From positions 699,501 to 763,500 of the forward strand of contig NZ_CP016757.1 of the NCBI RefSeq assembly GCF_001701045.1: 64,000 bases of DNA, in the 5' to 3' direction. The notes under the pieces were generated by a model. It saw nothing but the letters and a program-made list of their open reading frames with translations, was not told the DNA's origin and made no database searches. The position numbers and the translations under genes are program-made. Each line of letters starts with the position of its first letter. Positions within the stretch are counted from its first letter, which is position 1. The stretch is from Cloacibacillus porcorum. GTDB taxonomy: Bacteria > Synergistota > Synergistia > Synergistales > Synergistaceae. Shown here one piece after another: positions 27,364 to 36,259 of the stretch.

Positions 27364-27489
27364 TAATCTAATATAAAAAATCATAAATACAATTTATATA
27401 CAATCTAACTACAGCGACGGAGGGAGGACGGAAGTTTACCACGATATAGACCTTACGATATGTAAGCTGGAAGAAAACGAGGTGTAAAA

Positions 27490-27978
27490 ATGAGCAGCGC
27501 AAGAAGCTACAAGGAAGATCTCGCGGCGGGGCTGGTATGTTTTGCCGGCGGTCTGGTGTTTTATATTAATGTGCATTTCCAGGAGATGATGAAGTTTGAC
27601 CTGCTGGGCTCAAAATTCTTCCCGAAGCTGGCATGTGCGGGAATAATGTTCTTTGGCGGTCTCCTTGTCTTACAGTCGCTTTCCAGGATAAGAGCCTTAA
27701 AAGCGGAGAAGGAAGCAGAAGCCGCCCATGAGGGAGAATGCTTTTTTAATAGAAAGAAGCTCCTTTTTGTCGCCTACTCAATTATCTATTTTGCCGCGCT
27801 GGAATTCTCAGTTGGATTCCTCTACGCGACTCCGGTATATATGTTTCTGAATATGCTGTTACTGGACGCGGCAAAGCCGCCGGCGTCGAAGATAGTAAAG
27901 TATATAGCCTTTTCCCTTGCGGTGACCGCGGCGACCTATCTCTTCTTTAACAGAGTTCTCTACCTACTCCTTCCGTAA
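27490..27978 (+). CDS. tctB: Tripartite tricarboxylate transporter small subunit TctB
   Basis: 162-aa membrane protein with about four hydrophobic segments (~12-30, 45-62, 90-112 and 130-160). Its sequence is weakly conserved, as usual for TctB; position before tctA and length identify it. It forms the membrane complex that imports carboxylates with TctA and the binding protein TctC. The AAGxxxE-rich loop at ~66-85 is cytoplasmic. Confidence 0.88.
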   Translation: MSSARSYKEDLAAGLVCFAGGLVFYINVHFQEMMKFDLLGSKFFPKLACAGIMFFGGLLVLQSLSRIRALKAEKEAEAAHEGECFFNRKKLLFVAYSIIYFAALEFSVGFLYATPVYMFLNMLLLDAAKPPASKIVKYIAFSLAVTAATYLFFNRVLYLLLP

Positions 27979-27991
27979 TGAGGTGCAGAAA

Positions 27992-29491
27992 ATGAATCCA
28001 GAGATCATTCAGGGTATTATCAGTATCTTTTCTCCCTTTCCATTCATGCTACTGCTTATTGGGACGTTTGCCGGAATAATTTTCGGCGCTATTCCCGGCA
28101 TGACGGCGACGATGGGCATCGTGCTTTTCCTGCCTCTCACCTTTAAGATAGATCCCGTATCTTCAATATGCCTCCTGCTTGGCATATACACAGGAGGAAT
28201 ATCCGGCGGCCTTGTTTCGGCGGCGCTCTTAAGGATGCCGGGAACCCCATCCTCCGTGGCCACCACCTTCGACGCCTATCCGATGGCGCAGAAGGGCGAG
28301 CCTGGACGGGCCCTCGGCATAGGGATATTTGCCTCTTTCATCGGCGGTCTGTTCAGCTCCGTCGCTCTGATATTCGTCGCTCCCCAGGTGGCGAAGATCG
28401 CCCTGACCTTCGGGAATTTTGAATATTTCTCGGTGTCGATCCTCGCGCTGAGCATCGTCGTCGTACTCTCGAAAAAATCGATGACCAAAGGTCTGCTGGC
28501 GACATTTATCGGTCTTTTCTTCGCGACGGTGGGAAGTTCGGAGATAGATATGGTGCCGCGCTTTACTTTTGGTTTTGAGGACCTTGAGGGCGGAGTCAAT
28601 ATAATGCCCTATCTGATCGGCCTTTACGCCATATCGCAGATAATTTCCGACATGGGCTCCGACAACAGCGTCCTTGTGCCGAAGGTGCCAATAAAAAATG
28701 TGTGGATCGGCTTCCGGAATTTCTTCAAAGGTGATCTTTCCAATGTGATCCAAAGCACTATCATCGGGTTTTTCATCGGCCTTCTGCCGGGCATCGGCGG
28801 TGCGACGGCGAATGTAGTGTCGTATGGAAACGCCAAGTCTCACTCAAAGCATCCCGAACTCTTTGGAACTGGATATAAAAGCGGAATAATCGCCTCGGAG
28901 GCATCAAACAACGCGGTGATCGCGGGAGCGCTGGTACCGATGCTGACGATGGGCATTCCCGGTGACGCGACGACCGCAGTTCTCGTGGGAGCGCTGATGA
29001 TACACGGCCTTCAGCCTGGGCCGATGCTCTTTAATAACAACGCGATGTTTGTCTACAGCACCTTCTCCGCAGTATTTTTCGCGAACCTGGCGATGTTTAT
29101 TATGATGCTCGTCGCAATCAAAGTTTTCATAAGGGCGCTGAGTACCCCAAAAGCGTACCTGCTACCCTTTATTGTGGTGATGTGTGTGGTAGGAGCTTAC
29201 GCGCTGAATAACAGGATTTTTGACATTTGGCTCCTGCTCTTCTTCGGTCTGGTCGGCTACTGTATGGAGAGGCTCGAATTCCCCATGACTCCCGCGATCC
29301 TCGGCTTTGTCCTGGCGCCGCTCATTGAGAATAATCTGCGTCAGGGGCTCATGTCGAGCAATGGCAGCTATATGCCGCTGTTTGAAGGAAAAATATCCCT
29401 CTGCTGCCTGATCCTGACCGTGATATCCCTTGCCTGGCCGCTGGTGAGCGGCGCGCTCAAAAAACGCAAAATAAGAGTTGATTCACAATAG
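27992..29491 (+). CDS. tctA: Tripartite tricarboxylate transporter large subunit TctA
   Basis: 499-aa membrane protein with about twelve helices. TctA signatures are clear: FGAIPGMTATMGIVLFLPLT near residue 35, the second GLLPGIGGATANVVSYG (~265) and TMGIPGDATTAVLVGALMIHGLQPGP (~325-350). The ATG at 27992 has GAGGTG six bases ahead, so it is preferred over a GTG three codons upstream. It is the main substrate pore and is coupled with tctB. Confidence 0.95.
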   Translation: MNPEIIQGIISIFSPFPFMLLLIGTFAGIIFGAIPGMTATMGIVLFLPLTFKIDPVSSICLLLGIYTGGISGGLVSAALLRMPGTPSSVATTFDAYPMAQKGEPGRALGIGIFASFIGGLFSSVALIFVAPQVAKIALTFGNFEYFSVSILALSIVVVLSKKSMTKGLLATFIGLFFATVGSSEIDMVPRFTFGFEDLEGGVNIMPYLIGLYAISQIISDMGSDNSVLVPKVPIKNVWIGFRNFFKGDLSNVIQSTIIGFFIGLLPGIGGATANVVSYGNAKSHSKHPELFGTGYKSGIIASEASNNAVIAGALVPMLTMGIPGDATTAVLVGALMIHGLQPGPMLFNNNAMFVYSTFSAVFFANLAMFIMMLVAIKVFIRALSTPKAYLLPFIVVMCVVGAYALNNRIFDIWLLLFFGLVGYCMERLEFPMTPAILGFVLAPLIENNLRQGLMSSNGSYMPLFEGKISLCCLILTVISLAWPLVSGALKKRKIRVDSQ

Positions 29492-29524
29492 TGGTAAATC
29501 CAAATATCAAGGAGGCTACATCTT

Positions 29525-30493
29525 ATGTTTAAGAAGTTTGCAGCGGTTTGTTTAGTGGTCATGTCTATCTTTGCCTTTACGGGCCTGCCGGCCTGTGCGG
29601 CGGACAAATATCCCTCGAAGCCGATCAAAATGATTGTCGGATATGCGCCAGGAGGCGGAGTCGATACGACGGCCAGAATATTTGCCAAGTACGCGGAGGA
29701 GTTCCTCGGTCAGCCTGTCGTCATCACCAATATCACCGGAGGCGGCGGAAGTATCGGTGCGCGCGAGGTGCTCAAGGCCAGGCCCGACGGCTACACGCTC
29801 CTTTGGATGCACGAGGCGATCCTCGCGGGTTACGTGACGGGCGTTGCGAAGTTCAACTGGGACGAATTCACACCGGTTGGCAGGGCTGTCGCGACCTGCG
29901 ATGCCATCACAGTGAAGGCGGATTCGCCGTGGAAGACGATCGATGATTTTATGGCCTACCTTAAAGACAATCCCGGAAAGGTGAAGATGCCCGTGGAGAT
30001 CGGCTCCACCAGCCAGCTTGAACTCGCGGCGATCGACAACGCCGCCGGTGGGGGAAGGATAGTCGCCGTCAGCGGCGGAGGCGGGGCGACGCGCATACCG
30101 AAGCTGCTCGGCGGCTTTCTTGACGCGGCCTCACTGAACGCCCCCTCTATCCCTCAGTATGTCAAAGACGGCTCTCTGCGCCCGCTGGCCGTATGTACCC
30201 CCGAGCGCAGCCCCTTCTTCCCCGAACTTCCCACTCTGTTGGAGAAGGGATATGACGTAAGGAAACCCTTTAATATGTATGTATTTGGTCCCCAAGGACT
30301 GTCAAAAGATGTCGTCGCCAGGGTGAACGAAGCCCTGAAAAAGTTTAGCGAGGATCCGAGAGTCGAAAAAGACCTTGCCGCGATACTCGCCGTACCGAGC
30401 TATATGACCCCGGATGAACAGGCGAAGTATCTGACGGATATGACAGTCTACTTCCAGGGAGTCGCGAAAAAGGCCGGTATAAACCAGAAATAA
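29525..30493 (+). CDS. tctC: Tripartite tricarboxylate transporter binding protein TctC (Bug family)
   Basis: 322-aa exported solute-binding protein. Signal peptide ~1-25 (ends PACAAD); family segments YPSKPIKMIVGYAPGGGVDTTARI, GGGGSIGAREVLKARPDGYTL and FGPQGLSKDVVARVNEALKK are present. It binds a carboxylate outside the membrane for TctAB. The dehydratase and tautomerase genes downstream suggest a sugar acid or hydroxyacid substrate (inference). Confidence 0.94.
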   Translation: MFKKFAAVCLVVMSIFAFTGLPACAADKYPSKPIKMIVGYAPGGGVDTTARIFAKYAEEFLGQPVVITNITGGGGSIGAREVLKARPDGYTLLWMHEAILAGYVTGVAKFNWDEFTPVGRAVATCDAITVKADSPWKTIDDFMAYLKDNPGKVKMPVEIGSTSQLELAAIDNAAGGGRIVAVSGGGGATRIPKLLGGFLDAASLNAPSIPQYVKDGSLRPLAVCTPERSPFFPELPTLLEKGYDVRKPFNMYVFGPQGLSKDVVARVNEALKKFSEDPRVEKDLAAILAVPSYMTPDEQAKYLTDMTVYFQGVAKKAGINQK

Positions 30494-30504
30494 GAAATAC
30501 AGCT

Positions 30505-30545
30505 CCGGCAGCCTCCGCTTAGCTTCACTGTCATGAGGCTGCCGG
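30505..30545 (+). other. Hairpin between tctC and the dehydratase gene
   Basis: Eleven-base arms CCGGCAGCCTC and GAGGCTGCCGG, weak T-run. Perhaps a partial terminator or a 3' end stabiliser of the transporter mRNA. Confidence 0.5.
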
Positions 30546-30573
30546 AAAATTCTATCCCCCAAGGAGCTTGCTC

Positions 30574-32268
30574 ATGAACAATTCAACGGATGAAATTATA
30601 AAGGCCAAAGGACTGCCCAGCGACGCGGTGGTGTGCGGTATCGACCGCGGTGGACACCGGTCGCTGTTATATTCACTCGGCATAGAAAAGGAAGAGATGT
30701 CGCGTCCCTTCATCGCCGTGGTAAACAGCTGGAATGAGATCGTTCCCGGATGCGCTCCCTTGAGGGAGATAGCCTCCTTTGTAAAGAGGGGGATATCCGA
30801 GGCGGGGGGACTTCCCTTTGAGTTCTGCACCATCGGCGTCTGCGACGGGTTGGCCCAGGGCCACAGGGGGATGTCCTATTCTCTTCCCAGCCGTGAGGTG
30901 ATCGCCGACTCGATAGAGATAATGCTGAAGGCTCACTGTTTCGACGGGGCGGTATTCCTCGGCAGCTGCGACAAGATAATTCCCGGCATGCTGATGGCGG
31001 CGCTTCGCGTCAACATCCCCTCGATCTTTGTACAGAGCGGCCCCATGCAGAATGGCTGCTATAAGGGGCAGAAGCTCTCCATGCCCTCGCTGCGCGAGTA
31101 TACGGGAAAATACTTCGAGGCGGAGATCACCAGGGCGGAGCTGGAGAAGATCGAAAGATGCACGATGCCCACGCAGGGCAGCTGCGCGATGCTGGGAACG
31201 GCAAACTCGATGAGCTGCGTCGTCGAAACGCTGGGGCTGGGCCTGCCGATGACGGCGACGACCCCGCCCTTTACATCGCAGAAACGGCAGGAGGCGGTTA
31301 CGGCGGGCAGAATAATCGTCGGCTTGACGCGTGAGGGAAGGCGGCCGCGGGACTATGTCAATAAAAATTCCATAGAAAACGCCCTGAAGGTCGGCTTCGC
31401 TATCGGCTCTTCGACAAACCTCGTACTGCATATGAGCGAGATAGCGAGAGAGGCCGGCATCGACATCTCCCTTGCGGAGATGGACGAGATAAGCGCCGCC
31501 ACCCCCTACATATCAAAGGTACATCCCTCCGGCACGGTCCCCTTCAACGACCTTAACGCCGCCGGTGGCGTGCCCGCGATCCTGCAGTCGCTGGGGGACC
31601 TGCTGCATGGCGAAGAGCGCACCGTGAGCGGAAAGAGCATAAAGGAGATCGCGGAGGCCGCCGACTGGGAGGACAAGAATATCATCCGCCCACGGGAAAA
31701 TCCCTTCCACAGCAGCGGCTCGTTAAAGGTTCTCTGGGGCAGCCTGGCTCCTGACGGCGCGGTGGTGAAGCAGTCTGGCGTGGCGGAAAATATGCGCGTA
31801 CATCGGGGACCGGCCGTCGTCTTTGAAAACATGGAAGAGGCGGTGGAGGCTGTCGAACATGGTCGGATAGAGAAGGGCTCCGTCGTCGTGATTCGCAACG
31901 AAGGGCCCATCGGCGGTCCGGGCATGAGAGAGATGCAGCTGGTGACGACGCTGATGGTGGGCACGGGGTTATCCGACACGACGGCCCTGGTCACGGACGG
32001 GCGTTTTTCCGGGGCGACAAGAGGCCCCTGCATCGGACACATATCCCCGGAGGCGGCTCTCGGCGGCCCTATCGCCTATGTCCGCGATGGAGATATAATA
32101 TCAATTGATTTGAACAAAGGGACGCTGGATATAGAGGTTGACGGGGACGAACTGCGGCAGAGGGCCTCCGCGTCCGCGCGCAAAAGCCGCCCTGCCGCCG
32201 ACGGCGTATTGGGAAGCTTCGTTGAACATTATCTGAGAAAAAGTGAGGAGAAAGAAAGATGCCTATAG
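30574..32268 (+). CDS. IlvD/Edd family Fe-S dehydratase
   Basis: 564-aa dehydratase of the family that contains dihydroxy-acid dehydratase, phosphogluconate dehydratase and sugar-acid dehydratases. Cluster-region cysteines lie in VCDGLAQGHRGM, GSCDKIIPGMLM and QGSCAMLGTANSM; the C-terminal DGRFSGATRGPCIGH is also typical. It removes water from a 2,3-dihydroxyacid to give a 2-keto acid. Since it sits behind a tripartite carboxylate transporter and not in a branched-chain amino-acid operon, a catabolic sugar-acid role is more likely than ilvD. The ATG at 30574 follows AAGGAG by seven bases. Confidence 0.85.
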   Translation: MNNSTDEIIKAKGLPSDAVVCGIDRGGHRSLLYSLGIEKEEMSRPFIAVVNSWNEIVPGCAPLREIASFVKRGISEAGGLPFEFCTIGVCDGLAQGHRGMSYSLPSREVIADSIEIMLKAHCFDGAVFLGSCDKIIPGMLMAALRVNIPSIFVQSGPMQNGCYKGQKLSMPSLREYTGKYFEAEITRAELEKIERCTMPTQGSCAMLGTANSMSCVVETLGLGLPMTATTPPFTSQKRQEAVTAGRIIVGLTREGRRPRDYVNKNSIENALKVGFAIGSSTNLVLHMSEIAREAGIDISLAEMDEISAATPYISKVHPSGTVPFNDLNAAGGVPAILQSLGDLLHGEERTVSGKSIKEIAEAADWEDKNIIRPRENPFHSSGSLKVLWGSLAPDGAVVKQSGVAENMRVHRGPAVVFENMEEAVEAVEHGRIEKGSVVVIRNEGPIGGPGMREMQLVTTLMVGTGLSDTTALVTDGRFSGATRGPCIGHISPEAALGGPIAYVRDGDIISIDLNKGTLDIEVDGDELRQRASASARKSRPAADGVLGSFVEHYLRKSEEKERCL

Positions 32269-32459
32269 CGATCTTGAATATCATCGAGGGAAGAGATCTG
32301 GAAAAGAAAAGGGCCCTTACCAATGCGGTCACCGAGGCGATCTGCAAATCGCTTGACGCGCCGGTGCAGTCCGTGCGGGTCATAATCAACGAGATGCCGA
32401 AGGAGAACTACGCGATCGCTGGAGAGCTGATCTGCGACAGGGAGGCGGCAAAACATTAA
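32259..32459 (+). CDS. 4-oxalocrotonate tautomerase family protein
   Basis: 66-aa protein with the catalytic proline directly after Met (MPIAILNIIEGRDLEKKRAL). It has the usual 4-OT length and the conserved Arg-rich middle. Such enzymes tautomerise enol/keto acids. It overlaps the end of the dehydratase gene by ten bases, so it may act on the keto-acid made there. Confidence 0.87.
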   Translation: MPIAILNIIEGRDLEKKRALTNAVTEAICKSLDAPVQSVRVIINEMPKENYAIAGELICDREAAKH

Positions 32460-32536
32460 TCTCCGTCTTGTATTAATATGAAATATATCATATAGTGGAG
32501 ATAAGTATTAAACGTTTCTTCTAAAAGGGTGATTAT

Positions 32537-33184
32537 ATGAATACATCTGAGGCAAAGAAGGCCAGCAACCGGAAGCTTGGCGAGAGTGTATGCAAAGCGC
32601 TTGAGGCGCGCGGATTCTCCGCGCAGTACGCTGAAAGCGCGGAGGCCGCCTGCGAGCGGGCTCTTGAAATGATCGAGGAAGGCGCGACAGTCGGCATCCC
32701 CGGGACGGTTACGGTGCGTGAGATCGGTCTGATGGAGCGGCTTGAGGAGAAGGGCTGCAAGATATCCGAGCACTGGCTGCCGGATATGAGCCCCGCGGAG
32801 CGTACGGCGGCGCTGCTCGGCGAACTGCAGGCCGACTGGTTTGTGACCAGCGCGAACGCGCTGTCGATGGACGGCACGATCGTGAATATCGACGGGGCGG
32901 GCAACCGGGTTGCCGTGATGTCCTGGGCGCCCGGAAAAATCATCTACATCGTCGGCATCAACAAGATCAGCTCCGACGTCCATTCGGCGATAAAACGCGC
33001 GCGCGATATCGCCTCCCCGCCCAACGCGCTTCGTCTCGCGAGAAAGACCCCCTGTACGGCGACCGGCCACTGCATGGACTGCAACAGCCCGGAGCGGATA
33101 TGCCGCGTCGTGACCCTGATAGAGCGGGCGCCGCTGGGCCGCGAATGCCACGTGATAATAGTCGGTGAAGAGCTGGGGTATTAA
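32537..33184 (+). CDS. LUD-domain protein (LutC/YkgG type)
   Basis: 215-aa protein of the lactate-utilisation (LUD) family. It starts with a helix-rich part and has the NAG-type fold segments ATVGIPGTVTVREIGL and ADWFVTSANALSMDGTIVNIDGAG. The C-terminal TGHCMDCNSPERICR is a cysteine cluster common in anaerobic LUD proteins and may bind a metal. Members take part in lactate or other acid oxidation, but single LUD proteins like this one have no proven role. Probably the last gene of the tct operon. Confidence 0.87.
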   Translation: MNTSEAKKASNRKLGESVCKALEARGFSAQYAESAEAACERALEMIEEGATVGIPGTVTVREIGLMERLEEKGCKISEHWLPDMSPAERTAALLGELQADWFVTSANALSMDGTIVNIDGAGNRVAVMSWAPGKIIYIVGINKISSDVHSAIKRARDIASPPNALRLARKTPCTATGHCMDCNSPERICRVVTLIERAPLGRECHVIIVGEELGY

Positions 33185-33223
33185 GCTTACTTAAAGGTAT
33201 GTAGGAATATCGGTCTTTTGAAT

Positions 33224-33266
33224 GTCAACGCTTTGCGCGGCTCAATGCCTCAAAGCGTTGACGTTT
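33224..33266 (+). terminator. Terminator after the LUD gene
   Basis: Twelve-base arms GTCAACGCTTTG and CAAAGCGTTGAC, 15-base loop, then GTTTG. The T-run is weak. Confidence 0.65.
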
Positions 33267-33278
33267 GTATATAAGGGG

Positions 33279-33479
33279 TTATATAAGCCCGGCGTTATGA
33301 CCGGCTTCGCCGATGACGTACAGCAGCTTGTCGGCCTCCGCCTCGATGTCGACGACGACCTCTTTGCTCTTTAGGTCAAGGGATTTTACTCTGCCGCCTG
33401 CCTTTGAGACTGCCTCGCGTATCCTCTTTTCGCAGTGTTCGCAGCTCATATCGGGTATCTTCAGTTTGAATTCAGCCAT
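33279..33479 (-). CDS. Heavy-metal-associated domain protein (CopZ-like)
   Basis: 66-aa HMA domain with metal-binding PDMSCEHCEKRI (MxCxxC, residues ~10-15). The ferredoxin-like fold carries copper or another soft metal ion to an exporter. The open frame continues upstream to 33632, but the ATG at 33479 has GAGAGGATGG ahead and gives the standard length. The upstream 44 codons look like a shared frame rather than protein, though a longer form is not excluded. Confidence 0.88.
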   Translation of the reverse strand: MAEFKLKIPDMSCEHCEKRIREAVSKAGGRVKSLDLKSKEVVVDIEAEADKLLYVIGEAGHNAGLI

Positions 33480-33683
33480 GATTATCCATCCTCTCTCTTC
33501 ATTTTCCGCGGCGCATCCTGTTCTCAATAGGGGCGCCCTTATTATCACGACGTCCGCGTTGCCGAAGGTGAAGCTATGCCGCCGCAGCTTTATCTCTTCC
33601 ATTATCAACATCTCTCGGGTGTATTCTAACAAACGCCAGCTTGCATTAATAGAAAAAATCCCTTATAATTCACTACCGTAATT

Positions 33684-33771
33684 GGAGAGTTGTCCGAGTG
33701 GTCTATGGTGATTGACTTGAAATCAATTGGGTGTCACAGCCCCGGGGGTTCGAATCCTCCACTCTCCGCCA
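33684..33771 (+). tRNA. tRNA-Ser (anticodon TGA)
   Basis: GGAGAGT pairs with ACTCTCC; the anticodon loop is CTTGAAA with TGA; a long variable arm typical of serine tRNA and the T-loop GGTTCGAATCC follow, then G-CCA encoded. The prophage integrase gene starts 200 bases downstream, so the 3' end of this gene is the probable attachment site. Confidence 0.95.
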
Positions 33772-33800
33772 TTCTGCTTTCTCTAGCTTGCTATAAGCTA

Positions 33801-33958
33801 TTGCGTAATATTTGAGACCCCTGCTATAATCAGTCTGGCAGGGGTTTTTCTTGTGTATGGGGTGCTCTGGGCTGCTCTTGATTTCTCGCTCCTGCTTTTG
33901 TAAATGTGTTACTCAAATTGCTGTTTTGCGTTACGCAATTATTTTTTGAGTTACGCAA
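33801..33958. repeat. Repeated TTACGCAA motifs upstream of integrase
   Basis: TTGCGTAAT at 33801-33809, GTTACTCAA at 33908-33916, GTTACGCAA at 33930-33938 (inside the palindrome TTGCGT-T-ACGCAA at 33926-33938) and GTTACGCAA at 33950-33958. They lie between the tRNA and integrase gene, where integrase arm sites or an excisionase site would be. Confidence 0.55.
33818..33850 (+). terminator. Terminator after tRNA-Ser
   Basis: CCCCTGC and GCAGGGG with a 13-base loop, then TTTTTC. Confidence 0.85.
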
Positions 33959-33971
33959 AGGGGGAGTCGAA

Positions 33972-35159
33972 TTGCTTACGGAGATTTCTATACGGAGTTT
34001 TAAGCCCGGAGAGGTCCGGTATATGCGCGCCGACGGCGGAGGGCTTTATCTTGAGGTGCTGCCGAATGGTTCGCGGTATTGGTGGCTGATTGTTCGCGGG
34101 GCTAACAAGAAAACAAAGAAGTATAAGCTCGGCGATTATCCGGAGGTTGGCATTAAGACGGCCCGCGAGCTGTGTGTTTTGAAGCGGCGCGAGATTGGCC
34201 TGTCTGTGGGCAAGCCGCCGTCTGATTTACGGTTTGAGGAGCTTGCATGGGATTGGTATAACACAAAGATTATGCCGCTGCGTGAGAGTTACCGTAAGGA
34301 CGTCAAGGGACGGCTTGAGAATCATGTATTGCCGCCGTTTATCGGCCGGCTTGCGGCTTCTATCACCGCTTTTGATATTTTGCCGGTGGTGAAGGGATTG
34401 GATAATGCGGGGTTTCATGATTCGGCGCGGAAGATTTTAGGGATTTACGGCCAGATTTTTCGTTACGGGATGCCGCCTATGGGGCCGATTATGGCGGATC
34501 CTACGGCGGGGATCGTGAAGCACCTGGCGCCTAAGAGTAAGAAGCACTTTGCCAGTCTCACGGACAGGCGCGATGTGGCTAAACTTATGAGGGAGATAAC
34601 GATTTATCGCTCCGGACGCGTGCGCTACGCGCTGCTTTTTTCCGTCTATACTTTCTGCCGTCCCGGCGAGGTGGCGGAAGCGCGGTGGTCTGAGATCGAT
34701 TTTACGCGCGCGGAGTGGCGTAAGCCCGGGGAGAAGATGAAGAACGGCGAGCCGCATATTGTGCCTCTTTCCAAGCAGGCGGTAGAGGCGCTTCGCGGCG
34801 AGGAGCGGCTGCTTGCCGCCTGCGGCGTGTCTTCGCCGTATGTGTTCCCTAATACCAGGAATCCGGAGAAGCATATGACTAAGGATACGGTGCGTGTTGC
34901 GCTGCGGTCGATAGGGTACTCGAAGGAGGAGCTGACGAGCCACGGGCTTCGCGCCATGGCGAGCACGCTGCTGAATGAGAGCGGCCTGTGGTCGATAGAC
35001 GCTATAGAATTGCAGCTGGCTCATACGGATAAGGATCATGTGCGCGCGGATTATAATTTCGCCTCGAAGCTGCCGGAGCGGACGCGGATGATGCAGTGGT
35101 GGGCCGATGAGCTGGATCGGCTGCGGAGTAATGTTAAGGAAAAGGTTAAGAAGGATTGA
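33972..35159 (+). CDS. int: Tyrosine-recombinase prophage integrase (P4 type)
   Basis: 395-aa integrase with an N-terminal DUF4102-like domain (RSFKPGEVRYMRADGGGLYLEV), a core-binding domain (~85-185) and a catalytic domain. Catalytic residues: Arg230 (FCRPGEVAEARW), His324/Arg327 (SHGLRAM), His351 (QLAHTDK) and Tyr361 (RADYNF). The TTG at 33972 is chosen because GGGGGAG lies five bases ahead; the frame is open for 22 more codons. It inserts the phage at tRNA-Ser. Part of its 3' end is repeated 1.2 kb downstream. Confidence 0.93.
   Translation: MLTEISIRSFKPGEVRYMRADGGGLYLEVLPNGSRYWWLIVRGANKKTKKYKLGDYPEVGIKTARELCVLKRREIGLSVGKPPSDLRFEELAWDWYNTKIMPLRESYRKDVKGRLENHVLPPFIGRLAASITAFDILPVVKGLDNAGFHDSARKILGIYGQIFRYGMPPMGPIMADPTAGIVKHLAPKSKKHFASLTDRRDVAKLMREITIYRSGRVRYALLFSVYTFCRPGEVAEARWSEIDFTRAEWRKPGEKMKNGEPHIVPLSKQAVEALRGEERLLAACGVSSPYVFPNTRNPEKHMTKDTVRVALRSIGYSKEELTSHGLRAMASTLLNESGLWSIDAIELQLAHTDKDHVRADYNFASKLPERTRMMQWWADELDRLRSNVKEKVKKD
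35080..35126 (+). repeat. 47-bp direct repeat, copy 1 (integrase 3' end)
   Basis: It matches 36310-36356 at 46 of 47 bases. This copy lies within the functional integrase gene. Confidence 0.92.
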
Positions 35160-35164
35160 CTTTC

Positions 35165-36175
35165 ATGTTAACTAAAATCAAAATAAAATCTATAACCTTG
35201 CTTAAGTGTGACATTAATAAAGTATTATTAACGGCGTTAATCATCGTTTTCTGCTTTCTATTTGTAGTCTATTGTTCGAATATTGAATTATTTGAAAAAA
35301 AGGAATTTTTGACCGTAGCAGTCATTCCTTTTTTTATTGGGGTTTTTTCTTCCCTTTTATTAGCAATTTTTATAAATTGGGGGCATGCACGGATAGAGAA
35401 TAGCCGTTTAGTCTTAATACGGAATGAAGTACTACATCCAATTTTTTTCAGCCTTTCGTCGTTTTTCGCAGGAGTCGCAGATTGTGTTCTTTGTGAGAAA
35501 AAAAATCAAGGGATAATACCTGAAAAGGGAAAATATAATTGGATGGAGTGGTTCCAAGCCTTCTATGAGTTAAACGATAAAACTAATTTTGAATTTCACG
35601 GAGTTTTTGAGCGTAAAGAAAAATATATGGAAAATCTGAATGGCAAAGCCAGCGCTGTTGTATCTGAAATAAATGGAATTTTAATACAGAAAGAATCGTT
35701 ATATTTGTCTTCGATTCTTACGCGTGATGAAATGCACCATTTAGAATGGATGAAAAATATATTTGGAGACAGAGGCAAATGTTTTCATGATGCAATGGAT
35801 TATCATCATGAGATAAGTGCAATGAAAGAGTCCTTATATCTTATAATCAATAAATTTCCGGATCTTAATAAACTGAACGACATCAAGTTTGATAGTTATG
35901 GTATTTTATGGGAAGAGGAAAAATCGATGACTGTGATTGAAAAAATTAAAAGTATTAATCTTCACAATCATCGCAAAAAAGTAAAAAAGTATATAACAAA
36001 TATTTTTCAGCCATTATTAAATTTGTCAATTGCACCTGTAACATTATCTGAAATTACTATTGCACGGCCTTATTTGGGCACATATTGCGGTTATGGAGTC
36101 TGTTTTTTGCTTGGTTGGTTTTTTTGTTTTGTTACCTTGAAAGTTATGTTAGTGCTTGAAAATTTATGTAGGTGA
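35165..36175 (+). CDS. Unknown membrane protein, prophage cargo
   Basis: 336-aa protein I do not recognise. Two N-terminal membrane helices (~20-40, ~50-72), a charged cytoplasmic middle of about 230 residues, and a C-terminal helix (~310-332). GC content is far below that of the integrase, so it was acquired separately. It lies between the integrase gene and a second, broken copy of the integrase 3' end. The ATG at 35165 follows AAGGA; a TTG three codons upstream overlaps the integrase stop. Superinfection exclusion or phage defence is a reasonable guess from position, nothing more. Confidence 0.75.
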   Translation: MLTKIKIKSITLLKCDINKVLLTALIIVFCFLFVVYCSNIELFEKKEFLTVAVIPFFIGVFSSLLLAIFINWGHARIENSRLVLIRNEVLHPIFFSLSSFFAGVADCVLCEKKNQGIIPEKGKYNWMEWFQAFYELNDKTNFEFHGVFERKEKYMENLNGKASAVVSEINGILIQKESLYLSSILTRDEMHHLEWMKNIFGDRGKCFHDAMDYHHEISAMKESLYLIINKFPDLNKLNDIKFDSYGILWEEEKSMTVIEKIKSINLHNHRKKVKKYITNIFQPLLNLSIAPVTLSEITIARPYLGTYCGYGVCFLLGWFFCFVTLKVMLVLENLCR

Positions 36176-36259
36176 TTATTTTGTTATCTGGATATAGAAT
36201 GGCCCAAATTTGCTGGAGTTTTTTTGTCTTTTCTTCTGAGCGATAGGGCGAATTGTTGT

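Noticed and set aside
30574-32268. Calling the dehydratase ilvD for branched-chain amino-acid synthesis
   Set aside because: No other ilv or leu gene nearby; it lies in a transporter and tautomerase operon, so a catabolic sugar-acid dehydratase is more likely.
33480-33632. N-terminal extension of the HMA protein
   Set aside because: The internal ATG has a good ribosome site and gives the standard 66-aa length; the extra 50 codons lack a good start.
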